Assembly: GCF_004216775.1 (NCBI RefSeq)
Contig: NZ_SGXF01000001.1
Coordinates: forward strand, 856,828-920,827
DNA length: 64,000 nt
Source: Cuneatibacter caecimuris
Lineage (GTDB): Bacteria; Bacillota; Clostridia; Lachnospirales; Lachnospiraceae
Reading direction: 5' to 3'
Position numbers and translations under genes: made by a program. The first letter of the stretch is position 1. Every line of letters starts with the position of its first letter. Positions 25,808-34,382 of the stretch are shown in pieces. Under the pieces are notes generated by a model, which was not told the DNA's origin, made no database searches, and saw nothing but the letters and a program-made list of their open reading frames with translations.

Positions 25808-26250
25808 TTGAGCACCATTTGGGCACCACAAATTGATTGTCACATAGCGCACAACAGCTATATTTTTAACGGTTCGCTCCGGGCTTGTCACCCCTTTTGG
25901 GGTAGTCGGTATCTTTTCCCATGCCGGAAATGTAGTCCGATTTATGCCCGGAGCGAACTGCTGCTTTTTGCCTATATGCCCGGAAGTATCGATTTATACC
26001 GCTCAAAGCGTCCACAGGACGCGCAGCCGCCCCGCAGGGGCGTTTCGGCAGGGGCGCGCAGCGCACTTGTCCGGGGGATTGGGGGCGGGCCACCAACAAG
26101 CAGATTTTTCCGTTTTGCGCAGCAGCGAAAAACGGAAAAAATGGCCCCATGTGTACCACGGGGCATTGCTTGCCACTTTGTCCTTCATTTCCAGCCCTCC
26201 GGAGAGGCGTGAAAAATCAAGGTCGGTGGAGACTTCCATTCCTTGTCTTT
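25808..26250. other. left flank of the accessory island: mobile-element remnant with strong inverted repeats
   Basis: No convincing gene. It begins with GCACCATTTGGGCAC (25812-25826), a near copy of which occurs at the right flank (30210-30225). A perfect 13-bp inverted repeat follows (GTTCGCTCCGGGC at 25872-25884 and its complement at 25946-25958), with CCCC-TTTT-GGGG inside it, then a 16-bp hairpin with one mismatch (26105-26120 with 26125-26140). The central part is G+C-rich. Structures like these are typical of transfer origins and integrase arm sites in mobilizable elements, but no relaxase or integrase is present. Confidence 0.45.
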
Positions 26251-26257
26251 CAAACGA

Positions 26258-27208
26258 TTACCTGACCTTTATGTATTCCCTCGGGGAAACATGGTAGTAA
26301 TCCCGGAAGGCTTTGTAAAAATTGCTGCTGTTGCTATACCCCAATACCGAGGAAATTTCCTCTACTGGCAGGCTTGTCCCTTTCAAAAGAATTACCGCCC
26401 GTTCCATTCGTAACGCTAATAAAATTTCTGAAAAGGACCTCCCAACTTCCCGGTGCAACAAGGTTGAAACATAATTCGGGTGATACGAAAAATGCTTTGC
26501 AATTTCTTTGAGTGTTACGGTGTCAACGTGTTCCCCAATATACTGTACGATCTTTTCCGAAGGGCTTTCGTTTGCAGGCTCCCGATTTGCATGGACATAC
26601 TGACGTGCAATCTGAATGAGAAACGATAGTGTGAGCGACTTCAAGACAACCTGTGTATCCTCCTGCCGGTTGGCATACTCTACCACCATCATTTCAAGGA
26701 GCGCCCGTATGTTGCAGTCGTCCTCAACTTTGTAATGGATATATTCATCAGAAAATTGATTGGTTGACGGGTCAAGCAGAAAATGAAATAGCTTTGTATT
26801 TGCAGAAAGCATTGGCAAAAAGGCCCGACAAAACGTGTCTTTCTGAATCAGTACGCCGATAATCGTTGTTTCCTTGTCGTCGTGGACGCAAAGAGCGTGA
26901 CCGGCAAAGGGCTGGCCCGCATACAGCTCTCCCTCCCGAATCGTAATACGGTTATCGTACTTAAAGCTAATGGAATCATATTCACCCTGATAGGTGTAAT
27001 TGAAATAGAAATAATCGTGCCGATGAAACAGCTCTTGCCGTCCTCTGCTCTGATGGACGACAACCATAATTTCATCTTCCGGCGCACCGGGCCAATAAAA
27101 CATTTTTTCCTCCGGATTTTCACCAGCACAATTATGATACGTCCAGTCCAACACCCCAAATTCTTCCCGCAATCTCTCGACCGCTGCACATAAAGTTTCT
27201 TGTCCCAC
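26258..27208 (-). CDS. AraC-family transcriptional regulator
   Basis: 316 residues from a GTG start at 27208, preceded by AAGGAG. The C-terminal about 100 residues hold the two helix-turn-helix units: VTLKEIAKHFSYHPNYVSTLLHREVGRSFSEIL and VEEISSVLGYSNSSNFYKAFRDYYHVSPREYIK. The N-terminal part (about 1-190) is a cupin-like sensor domain with an H-R-H-D motif near residue 60. It is divergent from the MATE gene, 158 nt apart, so it probably controls that pump in response to a small molecule. Confidence 0.9.
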   Translation of the reverse strand: MGQETLCAAVERLREEFGVLDWTYHNCAGENPEEKMFYWPGAPEDEIMVVVHQSRGRQELFHRHDYFYFNYTYQGEYDSISFKYDNRITIREGELYAGQPFAGHALCVHDDKETTIIGVLIQKDTFCRAFLPMLSANTKLFHFLLDPSTNQFSDEYIHYKVEDDCNIRALLEMMVVEYANRQEDTQVVLKSLTLSFLIQIARQYVHANREPANESPSEKIVQYIGEHVDTVTLKEIAKHFSYHPNYVSTLLHREVGRSFSEILLALRMERAVILLKGTSLPVEEISSVLGYSNSSNFYKAFRDYYHVSPREYIKVR

Positions 27209-27366
27209 CTTGCCACTCCTTTACTCAAATGCCCTCCGATTTTTAATTTTATTATACCACGCTACATGAGAAAATACCACTGTATATATTAAGATTTGGC
27301 GCTGTTTCTTTAACCACGATCTTCTATACTAAAGATTGTTATGAAAAACAGACGGGAGGTTATTCA

Positions 27367-28767
27367 ATGGAGGAAAAAGAGTTAGGCGGTGAGAAAACTA
27401 TCTTCTATAAAAAGCTGTTTTCCCTTGTACTGCCAATCGCATTTCAACAATTTATGCTGGCGGCGGTGAGTGCTTCGGACGCTCTCATGCTGGGCTTTGT
27501 CAATCAGGATTCTCTGTCGGCGGTTTCGTTGGCCGGACAGATCACCTTTGTGTTCAATCTGTTTATGGGCGGGCTGACCATGGGGACGAGCATTTTAGCC
27601 GCACAATACTACGGCAAGGGCGACGTGACCGCGATTGAAAAAATCTTTGCGTATGTCACTAGGGTTTCTTTCCTCATTTCAGCCGTTTTCTTTCTGGCGT
27701 CCCTTTTCATGCCCAATCAGTTAATGCGGATTTTTACCAGCGAGCCGCAACTGATCGCGGGCGGCAGTATTTATCTTCGGATTGTAGCAGCGTCTTATCT
27801 GTTCACCGGTATTTCGCAAATTTATCTTTGTATCTTGAAAAATACAGGGTATGCCATGAAAAGCATGGCGATTGGGTCAAGCGCCGTTGTTATCAATATT
27901 TTCTTAAATGCCGCGCTGATCTTTGGGCTGCTCTTTTTCCCTAAAATGGGGATTGCGGGCGCTGCCCTTGCCACCTCTATTTCAAAGCTTATTGAAATGC
28001 TTTGGGCCTATGTGGAATCCTTGCGGGAAAATCGAATCAGACTGCGTATGAAGTATTGCTTTGCAGTAGATCGGCTTTTGGTTATGGACTACTGGAAATA
28101 TACAGTGCCTATGATGGGGGATTATCTGGTGTGGGGGTGTGGCTTCACCATGTATTCCGTCATTATGGGACATTTAGGCAGCGACGCCGTGGCCGCTAAT
28201 TCAATTGCAAATATCGTAAAGAATTTGATTGTTAGTTTTTGTACCGGCCTTGCCAACGGCGGCGGCATTATTGTGGGCAACGAGTTGGGCATGGGAGATT
28301 TGAACCGAGCAAAGCAGTACGGCGGTCTGCTCTGGAAAATGGCGATCATCGGGGGCGTGGCGTCCGGCCTGCTCCTGCTTGCGCTGTCCCCGTTGATTTT
28401 GAATGTAACGGTTTTAAGCTCCCAAGCGACCGAATACTTAAAATGGATGTTACTATTTTGTGCCTGCTATATGGTTGCAAAGGCAATTAACATGACAACG
28501 ATAGCCGGGATTTTCCCCGCTGGCGGTGATTCTAAGTTTGGCTTGGTTTGCGACGTAATTACCATGTGGATTTTTGCTGTTCCAGTCGGTTTCCTTGCGG
28601 CGTTTTATTGGAATCTGCCCGTTGTCGTCGTGTTCCTGATTATCAACTTAGATGAAGTCGTCAAGCTGCCCGCCGCAATTATCCATTATCGAAAATACGG
28701 CTGGCTAAAGAATATTACAAGAGAATTAGGAGAGAGAAACAGGAGGTTTGAACATGACAGAACTTGA
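27367..28767 (+). CDS. MATE family efflux transporter
   Basis: 466 residues with 12 hydrophobic segments and the two-fold internal repeat of MATE pumps. The first half starts FSLVLPIAFQQFMLAAVSASDALMLGFVNQDSLSAVSLAGQ, with the ASDALMLGF element of helix 1-2; the second half has KYTVPMMGDYLVWGCGFTMYSVIMGHLGSDAVAANSIANI. It exports drugs or metabolites by sodium or proton antiport; substrate not predictable. A GGGAGG ribosome site precedes the ATG, and a TATACT box lies upstream at about 27328. The next gene overlaps its end. Confidence 0.92.
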   Translation: MEEKELGGEKTIFYKKLFSLVLPIAFQQFMLAAVSASDALMLGFVNQDSLSAVSLAGQITFVFNLFMGGLTMGTSILAAQYYGKGDVTAIEKIFAYVTRVSFLISAVFFLASLFMPNQLMRIFTSEPQLIAGGSIYLRIVAASYLFTGISQIYLCILKNTGYAMKSMAIGSSAVVINIFLNAALIFGLLFFPKMGIAGAALATSISKLIEMLWAYVESLRENRIRLRMKYCFAVDRLLVMDYWKYTVPMMGDYLVWGCGFTMYSVIMGHLGSDAVAANSIANIVKNLIVSFCTGLANGGGIIVGNELGMGDLNRAKQYGGLLWKMAIIGGVASGLLLLALSPLILNVTVLSSQATEYLKWMLLFCACYMVAKAINMTTIAGIFPAGGDSKFGLVCDVITMWIFAVPVGFLAAFYWNLPVVVVFLIINLDEVVKLPAAIIHYRKYGWLKNITRELGERNRRFEHDRT

Positions 28768-29320
28768 AAAATTGGATGCCGGGCTGGAATACTGCTTTTT
28801 TGACGCTGATGTTGTCGCCCGCAAAGAGAACGCCTTAAAAGGCTGTGCGAAATTTAACGCCATTGACCCCGCCGACTACGCGGCCCAGCTTGCGGCAATC
28901 AAGGAGCTGTTCGGCTCCACCGGAGAAAACGTCTATATCCAGCCCAATTTCAACTGTGACAGCGGCAAGAATATCCATGTTGGTGAGGACTTTTTGACGA
29001 ACTACAATGTTACGATTTTGGATATTGCCCCGGTACATATTGGCGATTATTGCATGATTGGGCCGAATACTCTAATCACGACTGTCGGACACCCACTCAC
29101 ACCAAGGGGCAGACGGGAGAAAAAGGCATATAGCAAGCCTGTGACGTTAGGAAATGACGTGTGGATTGGCGGTAACTGTACCATACTCCCCGGCGTTACG
29201 ATTGGAAATAACGTGGTCATGGCCGCCGGAGCGGTTGTAACGAAAGATGTGCCGGATAATTGCGTCGTGGCAGGCGTACCGGCAAAAATCATCAAGAAAT
29301 TAGAACAGGACGTTGAATAA
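28754..29320 (+). CDS. sugar O-acetyltransferase (LacA/Maa type)
   Basis: 188 residues from ATG 28754, with AGGAGG seven bases upstream and inside the end of the MATE gene (14-nt overlap). A left-handed beta-helix of hexapeptide repeats runs from about residue 60 to 180, with the catalytic His in ITTVGHPLTP near 113 and the GNDVWIGGNCTILPGVTIGNNVVMAAGAVVTKDVPDN stretch. Family members acetylate maltose, galactosides or thiogalactosides. Coupled translation with the pump suggests both handle one compound, for instance an acetylated sugar or drug. Confidence 0.9.
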   Translation: MTELEKLDAGLEYCFFDADVVARKENALKGCAKFNAIDPADYAAQLAAIKELFGSTGENVYIQPNFNCDSGKNIHVGEDFLTNYNVTILDIAPVHIGDYCMIGPNTLITTVGHPLTPRGRREKKAYSKPVTLGNDVWIGGNCTILPGVTIGNNVVMAAGAVVTKDVPDNCVVAGVPAKIIKKLEQDVE

Positions 29321-29386
29321 ATTTTCTTCCGGTACTAACACAAAAAAGTTAAAATTCCGCTGCTTTAGCGGGTATTGAGCTTTCAG

Positions 29387-29418
29387 CGGCGGCCAGTCAA
29401 GCCGCCGTTTTCTTTTTT
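29387..29418 (+). terminator. terminator after the MATE/acetyltransferase operon
   Basis: A 7-bp stem CGGCGGC (29387-29393) with GCCGCCG (29401-29407), 7-nt loop, then TTTTCTTTTTT. It lies 66 nt after the acetyltransferase stop. Confidence 0.75.
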
Positions 29419-29435
29419 GAAAAAGGACTTACGGG

Positions 29436-29460
29436 GGGCGTGGTAACTGCGCCCTTTTTT
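29436..29460 (+). terminator. second terminator-like hairpin
   Basis: GGGCG (29436-29440) pairs with CGCCC (29450-29454) across a 9-nt loop and is followed by TTTTTT. It belongs to the sequence that precedes the ORFs at the right end of the island. Confidence 0.5.
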
Positions 29461-29805
29461 AGACCCCAACGGCAACGGCGGCGCAAGGAGGACGCCACAT
29501 GCCGGGAGCCTATGCCGTAACTTTCGCACAACCGTATCGTGTTTTCTCATTCCGTTTCCAGCCAGTAAACGGGGTGTCCTTCGCCGCGCGCTCCTGCGCT
29601 TTCGGGTATGTGCCGATCTCTGTCTTGGCAGAGGCCGGTTCTTTTCATATCCCCCTATTCCACGGGAAAGGGGGGGATTCCATTGGGCTACTTGAAAAGC
29701 CTCTTTTGGCTGCCGTAAAATCCGACACTCGTAAACCTAAATCAATTTTGAAACACGCCGTACATGGCGTGTCGCTATGGGCGGCGCGTCATGGAGGCAA
29801 GCTCA

Positions 29806-30018
29806 ATGGAAAAACAGAATGAAAGAACTCGAGAATTTGCTGAAAAAGCTGCGGCGGAGTCGTCCGCCCGTGAATATAAATTATTTGGTGCAGCTGAACG
29901 AACTGCTAAGTTTACGGGCTATCTGGAAAAGGTCGTCACTCACGCAAAGATTGATTATCTGCAACATGGAAAAACTGAATGGCCGGGCGGGCCTCCCTGC
30001 ACTTGCGGGGAGGCCTAA
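29806..30018 (+). CDS. small protein resembling the N-terminus of mobile-element sigma-like proteins (possibly truncated)
   Basis: 70 residues from ATG 29806. It contains FTGYLEKVVTHAKIDYLQH near residues 36-54, a helix-forming segment like that at the start of sigma-70-region proteins in Firmicute integrative elements, which are about twice as long. The frame ends soon after in an unrelated-looking tail (GGPPCTCGEA), suggesting loss of the C-terminal part. An overlapping frame at 29777-30067 is less convincing. Confidence 0.35.
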   Translation: MEKQNERTREFAEKAAAESSAREYKLFGAAERTAKFTGYLEKVVTHAKIDYLQHGKTEWPGGPPCTCGEA

Positions 30019-30209
30019 ACTTTTTGAAATTTTTTCTGGAAACACCATCGTTTCAGACGCTCCATAACGTCTTTTATCATTGGGGCACTGTACCCCAATG
30101 CCGCATGTACAACCTTGGATAGGAGGCTCTTTTTACTATGCTGGAAAGCCAAGCGGACGGCAGCCCTTATCTTTACTTAAAAGTCCTTACAACCCCTTTT
30201 AAAATCCGG

Positions 30210-30225
30210 GCACCATTTTGGGCAC
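30210..30225. repeat. GCACCATTTTGGGCAC motif, right flank
   Basis: Matches GCACCATTTGGGCAC at 25812-25826 in the same orientation with one extra T. The two copies enclose about 4.4 kb including the AraC, MATE and acetyltransferase genes. They could be arm-type integrase sites or diverged ends of the element. Confidence 0.55.
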
Positions 30226-30407
30226 TATTTCACGATTTGACCTCGATAATCCCTCATAAAACGATGGCGGGAAAGAAAAAGAAAAGTCGCACAAACCAAG
30301 TGTTCATGCGGCTTTCCGGCACTTTATGCGATTGTATAAAGTACGTTAAACCTTTTGCAAGTGACGCAAAAGAATACTATTTTTTATATCAGGGGGGTTC
30401 ATTGCAT

Positions 30408-30449
30408 AAAAAACTGCAAACCGCCTCTTTTCATCATGACAGTTTGCAG
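30408..30449 (-). terminator. intrinsic terminator of the ribosomal protein operon after rplQ
   Basis: On the minus strand CTGCAAAC (30442-30449) pairs with GTTTGCAG (30414-30421) across a 20-nt loop and is followed by TTTTTT (30408-30413). It starts 12 nt beyond the rplQ stop and marks the original end of the cluster. Confidence 0.85.
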
Positions 30450-30460
30450 CATTTTTGTCT

Positions 30461-30985
30461 TTATACCAGCTCCAGCAGCACTTCCATCGCTGCGTCGCCC
30501 TTACGGGGTCCGATCTTAATGATTCTGGTATAGCCGCCGTTGCGGTTTACGTACTTAGGAGCGATTTCGTCGAACATCTTAGCGGGCATATCCACAACCT
30601 TTGTGTCCTTCTTCTTCGCGCCTGTGGTTTTCACGTTGTAGAACACCTTCATCATCTGCTTTCTTGCGTGCAGTCTGGAAGGCATATCTTTCTTAATTTC
30701 CTTATCCACTACATCGTATACGGTTACTTTCTTGCCGTCTACTACTTCTTTCACTCTCTTGCCGTCTTTATCCTTACGGGCAACTTTTGCCTTTACGGTA
30801 ACGGTCTCAAAATTATCTTTTTCCTTCACAGCCATTGCAATCAGGCCTTCTGCGATCTTCTTTACTTCCTTTGCTCTCGCTTCGGTTGTAACGATCTTGC
30901 CGTTGCACAGCAGGCTGGTTACCTGATTTCTCAGCATCGCCTTTCTCTGGCTGGTGGTTCTGCCTAACTTTCTATATCCTGCCAT
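30461..30985 (-). CDS. rplQ: 50S ribosomal protein L17 (with internal insertion)
   Basis: 174 residues, against about 115-130 in most bacteria. The conserved start [23 protein letters not shown] and end [25 protein letters not shown] are intact. The extra length is a lysine-rich block at about residues 55-105 ([26 protein letters not shown] and following) before the conserved LHARKQ. It lies on the 50S surface near the exit tunnel in known structures. Last gene of the cluster. Confidence 0.95.
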   Translation of the reverse strand: MAGYRKLGRTTSQRKAMLRNQVTSLLCNGKIVTTEARAKEVKKIAEGLIAMAVKEKDNFETVTVKAKVARKDKDGKRVKEVVDGKKVTVYDVVDKEIKKDMPSRLHARKQMMKVFYNVKTTGAKKKDTKVVDMPAKMFDEIAPKYVNRNGGYTRIIKIGPRKGDAAMEVLLELV

Positions 30986-31006
30986 TTCTACCTTTCCTCC
31001 GTCTGA

Positions 31007-31966
31007 TTAGTCATCACTGGAATTCAGCTGCAAGCCAAGTTCTTTCAGCTTCGCCAGGACTTCCTCCAGAGACTTGCGGCCCAGGTTGCGGACCTTCATC
31101 ATGTCCTCCGGAGTCTTGTTGGTTAATTCCTCAACGGTGTTGATTCCTGCCCTCTTCAGGCAGTTGTAAGAACGAACGGACAGCTCCAGTTCGTCAATAT
31201 TCATTTCAAGCACTTTTTCTTTCTCATTGTCTTCCTTCTCCACCATCACCTCAGCGGTTCTGGCATTTTCGGATAGATCGATGAAAAGATTCAGGTGCTC
31301 GCTCAGCACCTTTGCAGCCAGACTGACAGCCTCATCAGGCGCAAGAGTGCCGTTGGTAAACACATCCAGCGTCAGTTTATCAAAGTCAGTGGTCTGGCCG
31401 ACACGGGTATCTTCAACCGACATATTGACACGTTCGATGGGGGTATAGATAGAATCAATCGGAATCACGCCGATCGGCAGCTCATCGTTCTTGTTCTTGT
31501 CCGCGCCCACATAGCCCCGGCCTTTTGTGATGGTCAGCTCCATGTAAAGCTTGCAGTCAGGACCGCCGCTCAAAGTCGCGATCACCTGGTCCGGATTCTG
31601 GATTTCAATATCCTGATCCGCCTGAATGTCCGCGGCAGTCACAACGCCTTCGCCCTCGTACTCGATGTATGCAATTTTCGGTTCATTGGTCTCGCTGGTA
31701 TTTTTGATCGCAAGGCTTTTGATGTTCATGATAATCTCAGTCACATCTTCCTTAACGCCGGGGATGGAACTGAATTCATGCAAAACGCCATCGATTTTGA
31801 CCTGGCTCACTGCTGCGCCCGGCAGGGACGACAACATGATTCTTCTAAGAGAATTGCCCAGTGTGATGCCGTATCCTCTTTCCAGAGGCTCGACAACAAA
31901 TCTGCCATACTTCTTATCTTCTGAAATCTCAACGATCTCGATCTTCGGTTTTTCAAAATCGAACAC
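31007..31966 (-). CDS. rpoA: DNA-directed RNA polymerase subunit alpha
   Basis: 319 residues. The N-terminal domain for dimerisation and beta-subunit contact ([30 protein letters not shown]) is followed by a linker and the C-terminal domain ([33 protein letters not shown]) that binds UP elements and activators. Standard position between rpsD and rplQ. Confidence 0.98.
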   Translation of the reverse strand: MFDFEKPKIEIVEISEDKKYGRFVVEPLERGYGITLGNSLRRIMLSSLPGAAVSQVKIDGVLHEFSSIPGVKEDVTEIIMNIKSLAIKNTSETNEPKIAYIEYEGEGVVTAADIQADQDIEIQNPDQVIATLSGGPDCKLYMELTITKGRGYVGADKNKNDELPIGVIPIDSIYTPIERVNMSVEDTRVGQTTDFDKLTLDVFTNGTLAPDEAVSLAAKVLSEHLNLFIDLSENARTAEVMVEKEDNEKEKVLEMNIDELELSVRSYNCLKRAGINTVEELTNKTPEDMMKVRNLGRKSLEEVLAKLKELGLQLNSSDD

Positions 31967-32015
31967 TTATAAGCCCCTCCTTTTGGGTATGATTGTTGGG
32001 GGATATACCGGCCTT

Positions 32016-32036
32016 TGCCGGACATCTTGTCCGGCA
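32016..32036 (-). promoter_or_regulatory. hairpin between rpsD and rpoA
   Basis: A 9-bp perfect stem TGCCGGACA (32016-32024) with TGTCCGGCA (32028-32036) and a 3-nt loop in the 96-nt gap. No T-run follows, so it is more likely an mRNA processing or stability element than a terminator. Confidence 0.5.
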
Positions 32037-32062
32037 TAAGCCTGCGCATTGTCATGCGATCA

Positions 32063-32656
32063 TTATTTGGAATACAGCTCGACGATCAACACTTCGTTTA
32101 CCGGAACGTCGATCTCTTCGCGGGTGGGCAGCGCCTTCACCACGCCGCTCAGATTCTCCTGGTTAGCTTCCACCCAGTTAGGCGTCATTCTTGCGCCTGT
32201 GGTCTCCAGGATATCTTTATATCTCTGGCTGTCCTTCACGGACTCCTTGATTTCAATGGTATCGCCAGCCTTGATCAGATAAGACGGGATGTTCACGCAC
32301 TTGCCGTTTACCAGCACATGCTTGTGGTCAACGATCTGTCTTGCTTCCATTCTTGTTCTGGCAAAACCCAGTCTGAAAATCACATTATCCAGACGGCGCT
32401 CCAGCAGGATCATCAGGTTTTCACCTACCATGCCGCTCATGCGCTCTGCTCTTTTATAATAATTACGGAACGGTTTCTCTAACACACCGTAGATGAACTT
32501 TGCCTTCTGCTTTTCTCTCAGCTGCAGGCCGTACTCGCTCATCTTCTTATTGGCTCTCTTGGAATTGCGGTTGGATTTCTTGTCAATTCCCATGAAAATC
32601 GGATCTAAGTCCAAAGATCTGCATCTCTTTAATACCGGAACTCTATCTACTGCCAC
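32063..32656 (-). CDS. rpsD: 30S ribosomal protein S4
   Basis: 197 residues, with the S4 RNA-binding domain ([44 protein letters not shown], about residues 85-130). The N-terminus lacks the zinc cysteines ([14 protein letters not shown]), so this is the zinc-free form. A primary 16S-binding assembly protein. Confidence 0.97.
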   Translation of the reverse strand: MAVDRVPVLKRCRSLDLDPIFMGIDKKSNRNSKRANKKMSEYGLQLREKQKAKFIYGVLEKPFRNYYKRAERMSGMVGENLMILLERRLDNVIFRLGFARTRMEARQIVDHKHVLVNGKCVNIPSYLIKAGDTIEIKESVKDSQRYKDILETTGARMTPNWVEANQENLSGVVKALPTREEIDVPVNEVLIVELYSK

Positions 32657-32673
32657 GATTCTTAACCTCCTAA

Positions 32674-33072
32674 TTAAACTCTTCTACGTTTGGGCGGACG
32701 GCATCCGTTATGCGGTACGGGGGTAACGTCCTTGATGCTTGTCACTTCAAGTCCGCATGCCTGCAGGGCGCGGATCGCTGCCTCGCGGCCGGAACCAGGT
32801 CCCTTTACCATTACATCAACAGATTTCAGTCCGTGTACCAGAGCTGCTTTCGTAGCAGTTTCAGCTGCCATCTGAGCTGCATAAGGAGTAGATTTCCTTG
32901 AACCTCTAAAACCAAGACCGCCAGCACTTGCCCAGGATAAAGCATTACCCTGTGTATCAGTCAGTGTTACAATGGTATTATTGAAAGATGACTGAATGTG
33001 CGCCTGTCCCCGTTCAACGTTTTTCTTAATACGCTTTTTTGTCACTTTTTTTGTTGACACTTTTTTAGCCAT
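32674..33072 (-). CDS. rpsK: 30S ribosomal protein S11
   Basis: 132 residues with the conserved [12 protein letters not shown] and the C-terminal [18 protein letters not shown]. Lies on the 30S platform. The start codon is 37 nt after the rpsM stop. Confidence 0.97.
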   Translation of the reverse strand: MAKKVSTKKVTKKRIKKNVERGQAHIQSSFNNTIVTLTDTQGNALSWASAGGLGFRGSRKSTPYAAQMAAETATKAALVHGLKSVDVMVKGPGSGREAAIRALQACGLEVTSIKDVTPVPHNGCRPPKRRRV

Positions 33073-33109
33073 TTTCTAAACTAACCTCCCTTATGGGTTC
33101 CTTCCTGAA

Positions 33110-33478
33110 TTATTTCTTCTTGTTAGCCACAGTCTTCTTCGGACCTTTTCTGGTTCTTGCATTGGTCTTAGTCTTCTGACCGCGAACCGGCAGGCCTTTT
33201 CTATGACGGATGCCGCGATAGCAACCGATTTCCTGCAGTCTCTTGATGTTCATTGCGATTTCTCTGCGGAGATCGCCTTCCACCGTCTGAGACGCGTCGA
33301 TCACGTCACGGATTCTCGCTACTTCTTCGTCCGTCAGATCCTTTACGCGGGTATCCGGATTCACATTTGCTTCTGTCAGAATTCTGTTAGAGCTTGCTCT
33401 GCCAATTCCATAGATATAGGTCAATCCGATCTCTACACGCTTCTCTCTGGGTAAGTCAACGCCTGAAATACGAGCCAT
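33110..33478 (-). CDS. rpsM: 30S ribosomal protein S13
   Basis: 122 residues: [25 protein letters not shown] at the start and the basic tail [29 protein letters not shown] that contacts tRNA at the P site. A 180-nt gap separates it from rpmJ. Confidence 0.97.
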   Translation of the reverse strand: MARISGVDLPREKRVEIGLTYIYGIGRASSNRILTEANVNPDTRVKDLTDEEVARIRDVIDASQTVEGDLRREIAMNIKRLQEIGCYRGIRHRKGLPVRGQKTKTNARTRKGPKKTVANKKK

Positions 33479-33549
33479 GTGTGTGTTACACCTCCATTAG
33501 TATAATTTTCCTAGTCAACATACATAAAACTTATTTATTGCTTAAATGA

Positions 33550-33577
33550 TATGAACAACACCTCCTGGTGGTTCATA
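33550..33577 (-). promoter_or_regulatory. hairpin in the rpmJ-rpsM gap
   Basis: TATGAAC (33550-33556) pairs with GTTCATA (33571-33577) and CACC with GGTG inside, with a TCCT loop. The 180-nt gap (33479-33658) also holds a TTTCACGG/CCGTGGAAA stem near 33615-33640. Gaps of this size are rare in the cluster, so a regulatory site or an internal promoter is possible; no convincing -35/-10 pair is seen. Confidence 0.4.
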
Positions 33578-33658
33578 CCGCAGCCGCCTTACATTATGGC
33601 ATACTTTTCCACGGATACACGCCCCGTGAAACGCCATTTTCCATTACTGCAGGGTAAA

Positions 33659-33772
33659 TCAGCCCTGTCTCTGCTTATGTTTGGGATTCTCGCAGATTAC
33701 TCTGATACTGCCTTTTCTCTTGATGATTTTGCACTTCTCACAAATCGGCTTTACAGAAGATCTAACCTTCAC
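33659..33772 (-). CDS. rpmJ: 50S ribosomal protein L36 (zinc-binding type)
   Basis: 37 residues, beginning (GTG)[14 protein letters not shown] and ending NPKHKQRQG. Cysteines at 11, 14 and 27 with His 32 form the zinc ribbon of the C+ type. The GTG start is required because ATG nine bases upstream is out of frame; an AGGAG site lies upstream. Normal neighbours: infA above and rpsM below. Confidence 0.95.
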   Translation of the reverse strand: MKVRSSVKPICEKCKIIKRKGSIRVICENPKHKQRQG

Positions 33773-33873
33773 AGTACATTCTCCTTTCCTCCGCACAGAC
33801 AAGTCCGCACGGGTGCTAACAAAAGTCCGCTTTTCATTATATCACCACCAGGGTGAAGAAGTCAAGCAAAACC

Positions 33874-34092
33874 TTACTTATCTCTCCAAATGATCCTTCC
33901 TTTGGACAGATCATAAGGAGACATCTCCAAAGTCACTTTATCTCCGGGCAGAATACGAATATAATTCACACGCAGCCTGCCGCTGATATGCGCCAAAACC
34001 TTGTGCCCGTTTTCCAGTTCTACGGAGAACATGGCGTTGGGCAGCTTTTCCACTACTGTTCCTTCAATTTCAATGACATCTGTTTTCGACAT
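33874..34092 (-). CDS. infA: translation initiation factor IF-1
   Basis: 72 residues, a single S1-like OB fold: [40 protein letters not shown] and the conserved [21 protein letters not shown]. Binds the 30S A site during initiation. Confidence 0.97.
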   Translation of the reverse strand: MSKTDVIEIEGTVVEKLPNAMFSVELENGHKVLAHISGRLRVNYIRILPGDKVTLEMSPYDLSKGRIIWRDK

Positions 34093-34104
34093 TCTGGAAA
34101 CCTC

Positions 34105-34371
34105 CTATGCGTGATATGCCTTCCACAACTTCAATGCACGTTTTATTTCTTCATCGCGTACCGTCCGGCCCTCTGCAAACTTCCGCGCCAGCTCTTCATC
34201 CCTGCCGGCCGGTTCCACATGCTTCCGGTTCTTCTTCTTGGGGACTGCCGCCTGCTTCAGCCTGCCGTCTGACACCCAAAGAAATTTTTCTTCCGCATGC
34301 ATCACCACATAAAGACAGTCCGCGTCATGACCTGCCAGGCTTCTGACAATGCTTCCTGCTTCCAATTTCAT
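34105..34371 (-). CDS. KOW-domain RNA-binding protein
   Basis: 88 residues. The N-terminal EAGSIVRSLAGHDADCLYVVMHAEEKFLWVSDGRLK is a KOW-type domain like the start of ribosomal L14e, and the remainder is highly basic. Such a gene between map and infA is typical of Firmicutes. Its function is unproven; location and basic charge suggest a ribosome- or RNA-linked role. Confidence 0.85.
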   Translation of the reverse strand: MKLEAGSIVRSLAGHDADCLYVVMHAEEKFLWVSDGRLKQAAVPKKKNRKHVEPAGRDEELARKFAEGRTVRDEEIKRALKLWKAYHA

Positions 34372-34382
34372 GAAGCACCCCG

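Larger units (their letters stand above)
29461..30407. other. right flank of the accessory island: mobile-element remnant
   Basis: About 0.95 kb with no confident gene. A 107-codon frame (29499-29822) starts after a good ribosome site (AAGGAGG) but its product has no features I recognise. The 70-codon frame at 29806-30018 is listed separately. A long T- and A-rich tail leads to a GCACCATTTTGGGCAC motif (30210-30225) matching the left flank, after which the sequence becomes that of the ribosomal operon end. The content resembles the leader region of sigma-like genes in Tn1549-type elements, which is recollection and not a search result. Confidence 0.45.

Noticed and set aside
25866-26297. Several frames of 60-135 codons on both strands in the left flank of the island
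   Set aside because: All overlap G+C-rich inverted repeats, none has a good ribosome site, and their products look low-complexity.
29777-30067. Plus-strand 96-codon frame in the island
   Set aside because: It overlaps the better sigma-like frame at 29806-30018 and has no recognisable features.
32016-32036. Terminator between rpsD and rpoA
   Set aside because: The hairpin lacks a T-run, and rpoA and rplQ downstream need transcription through it.
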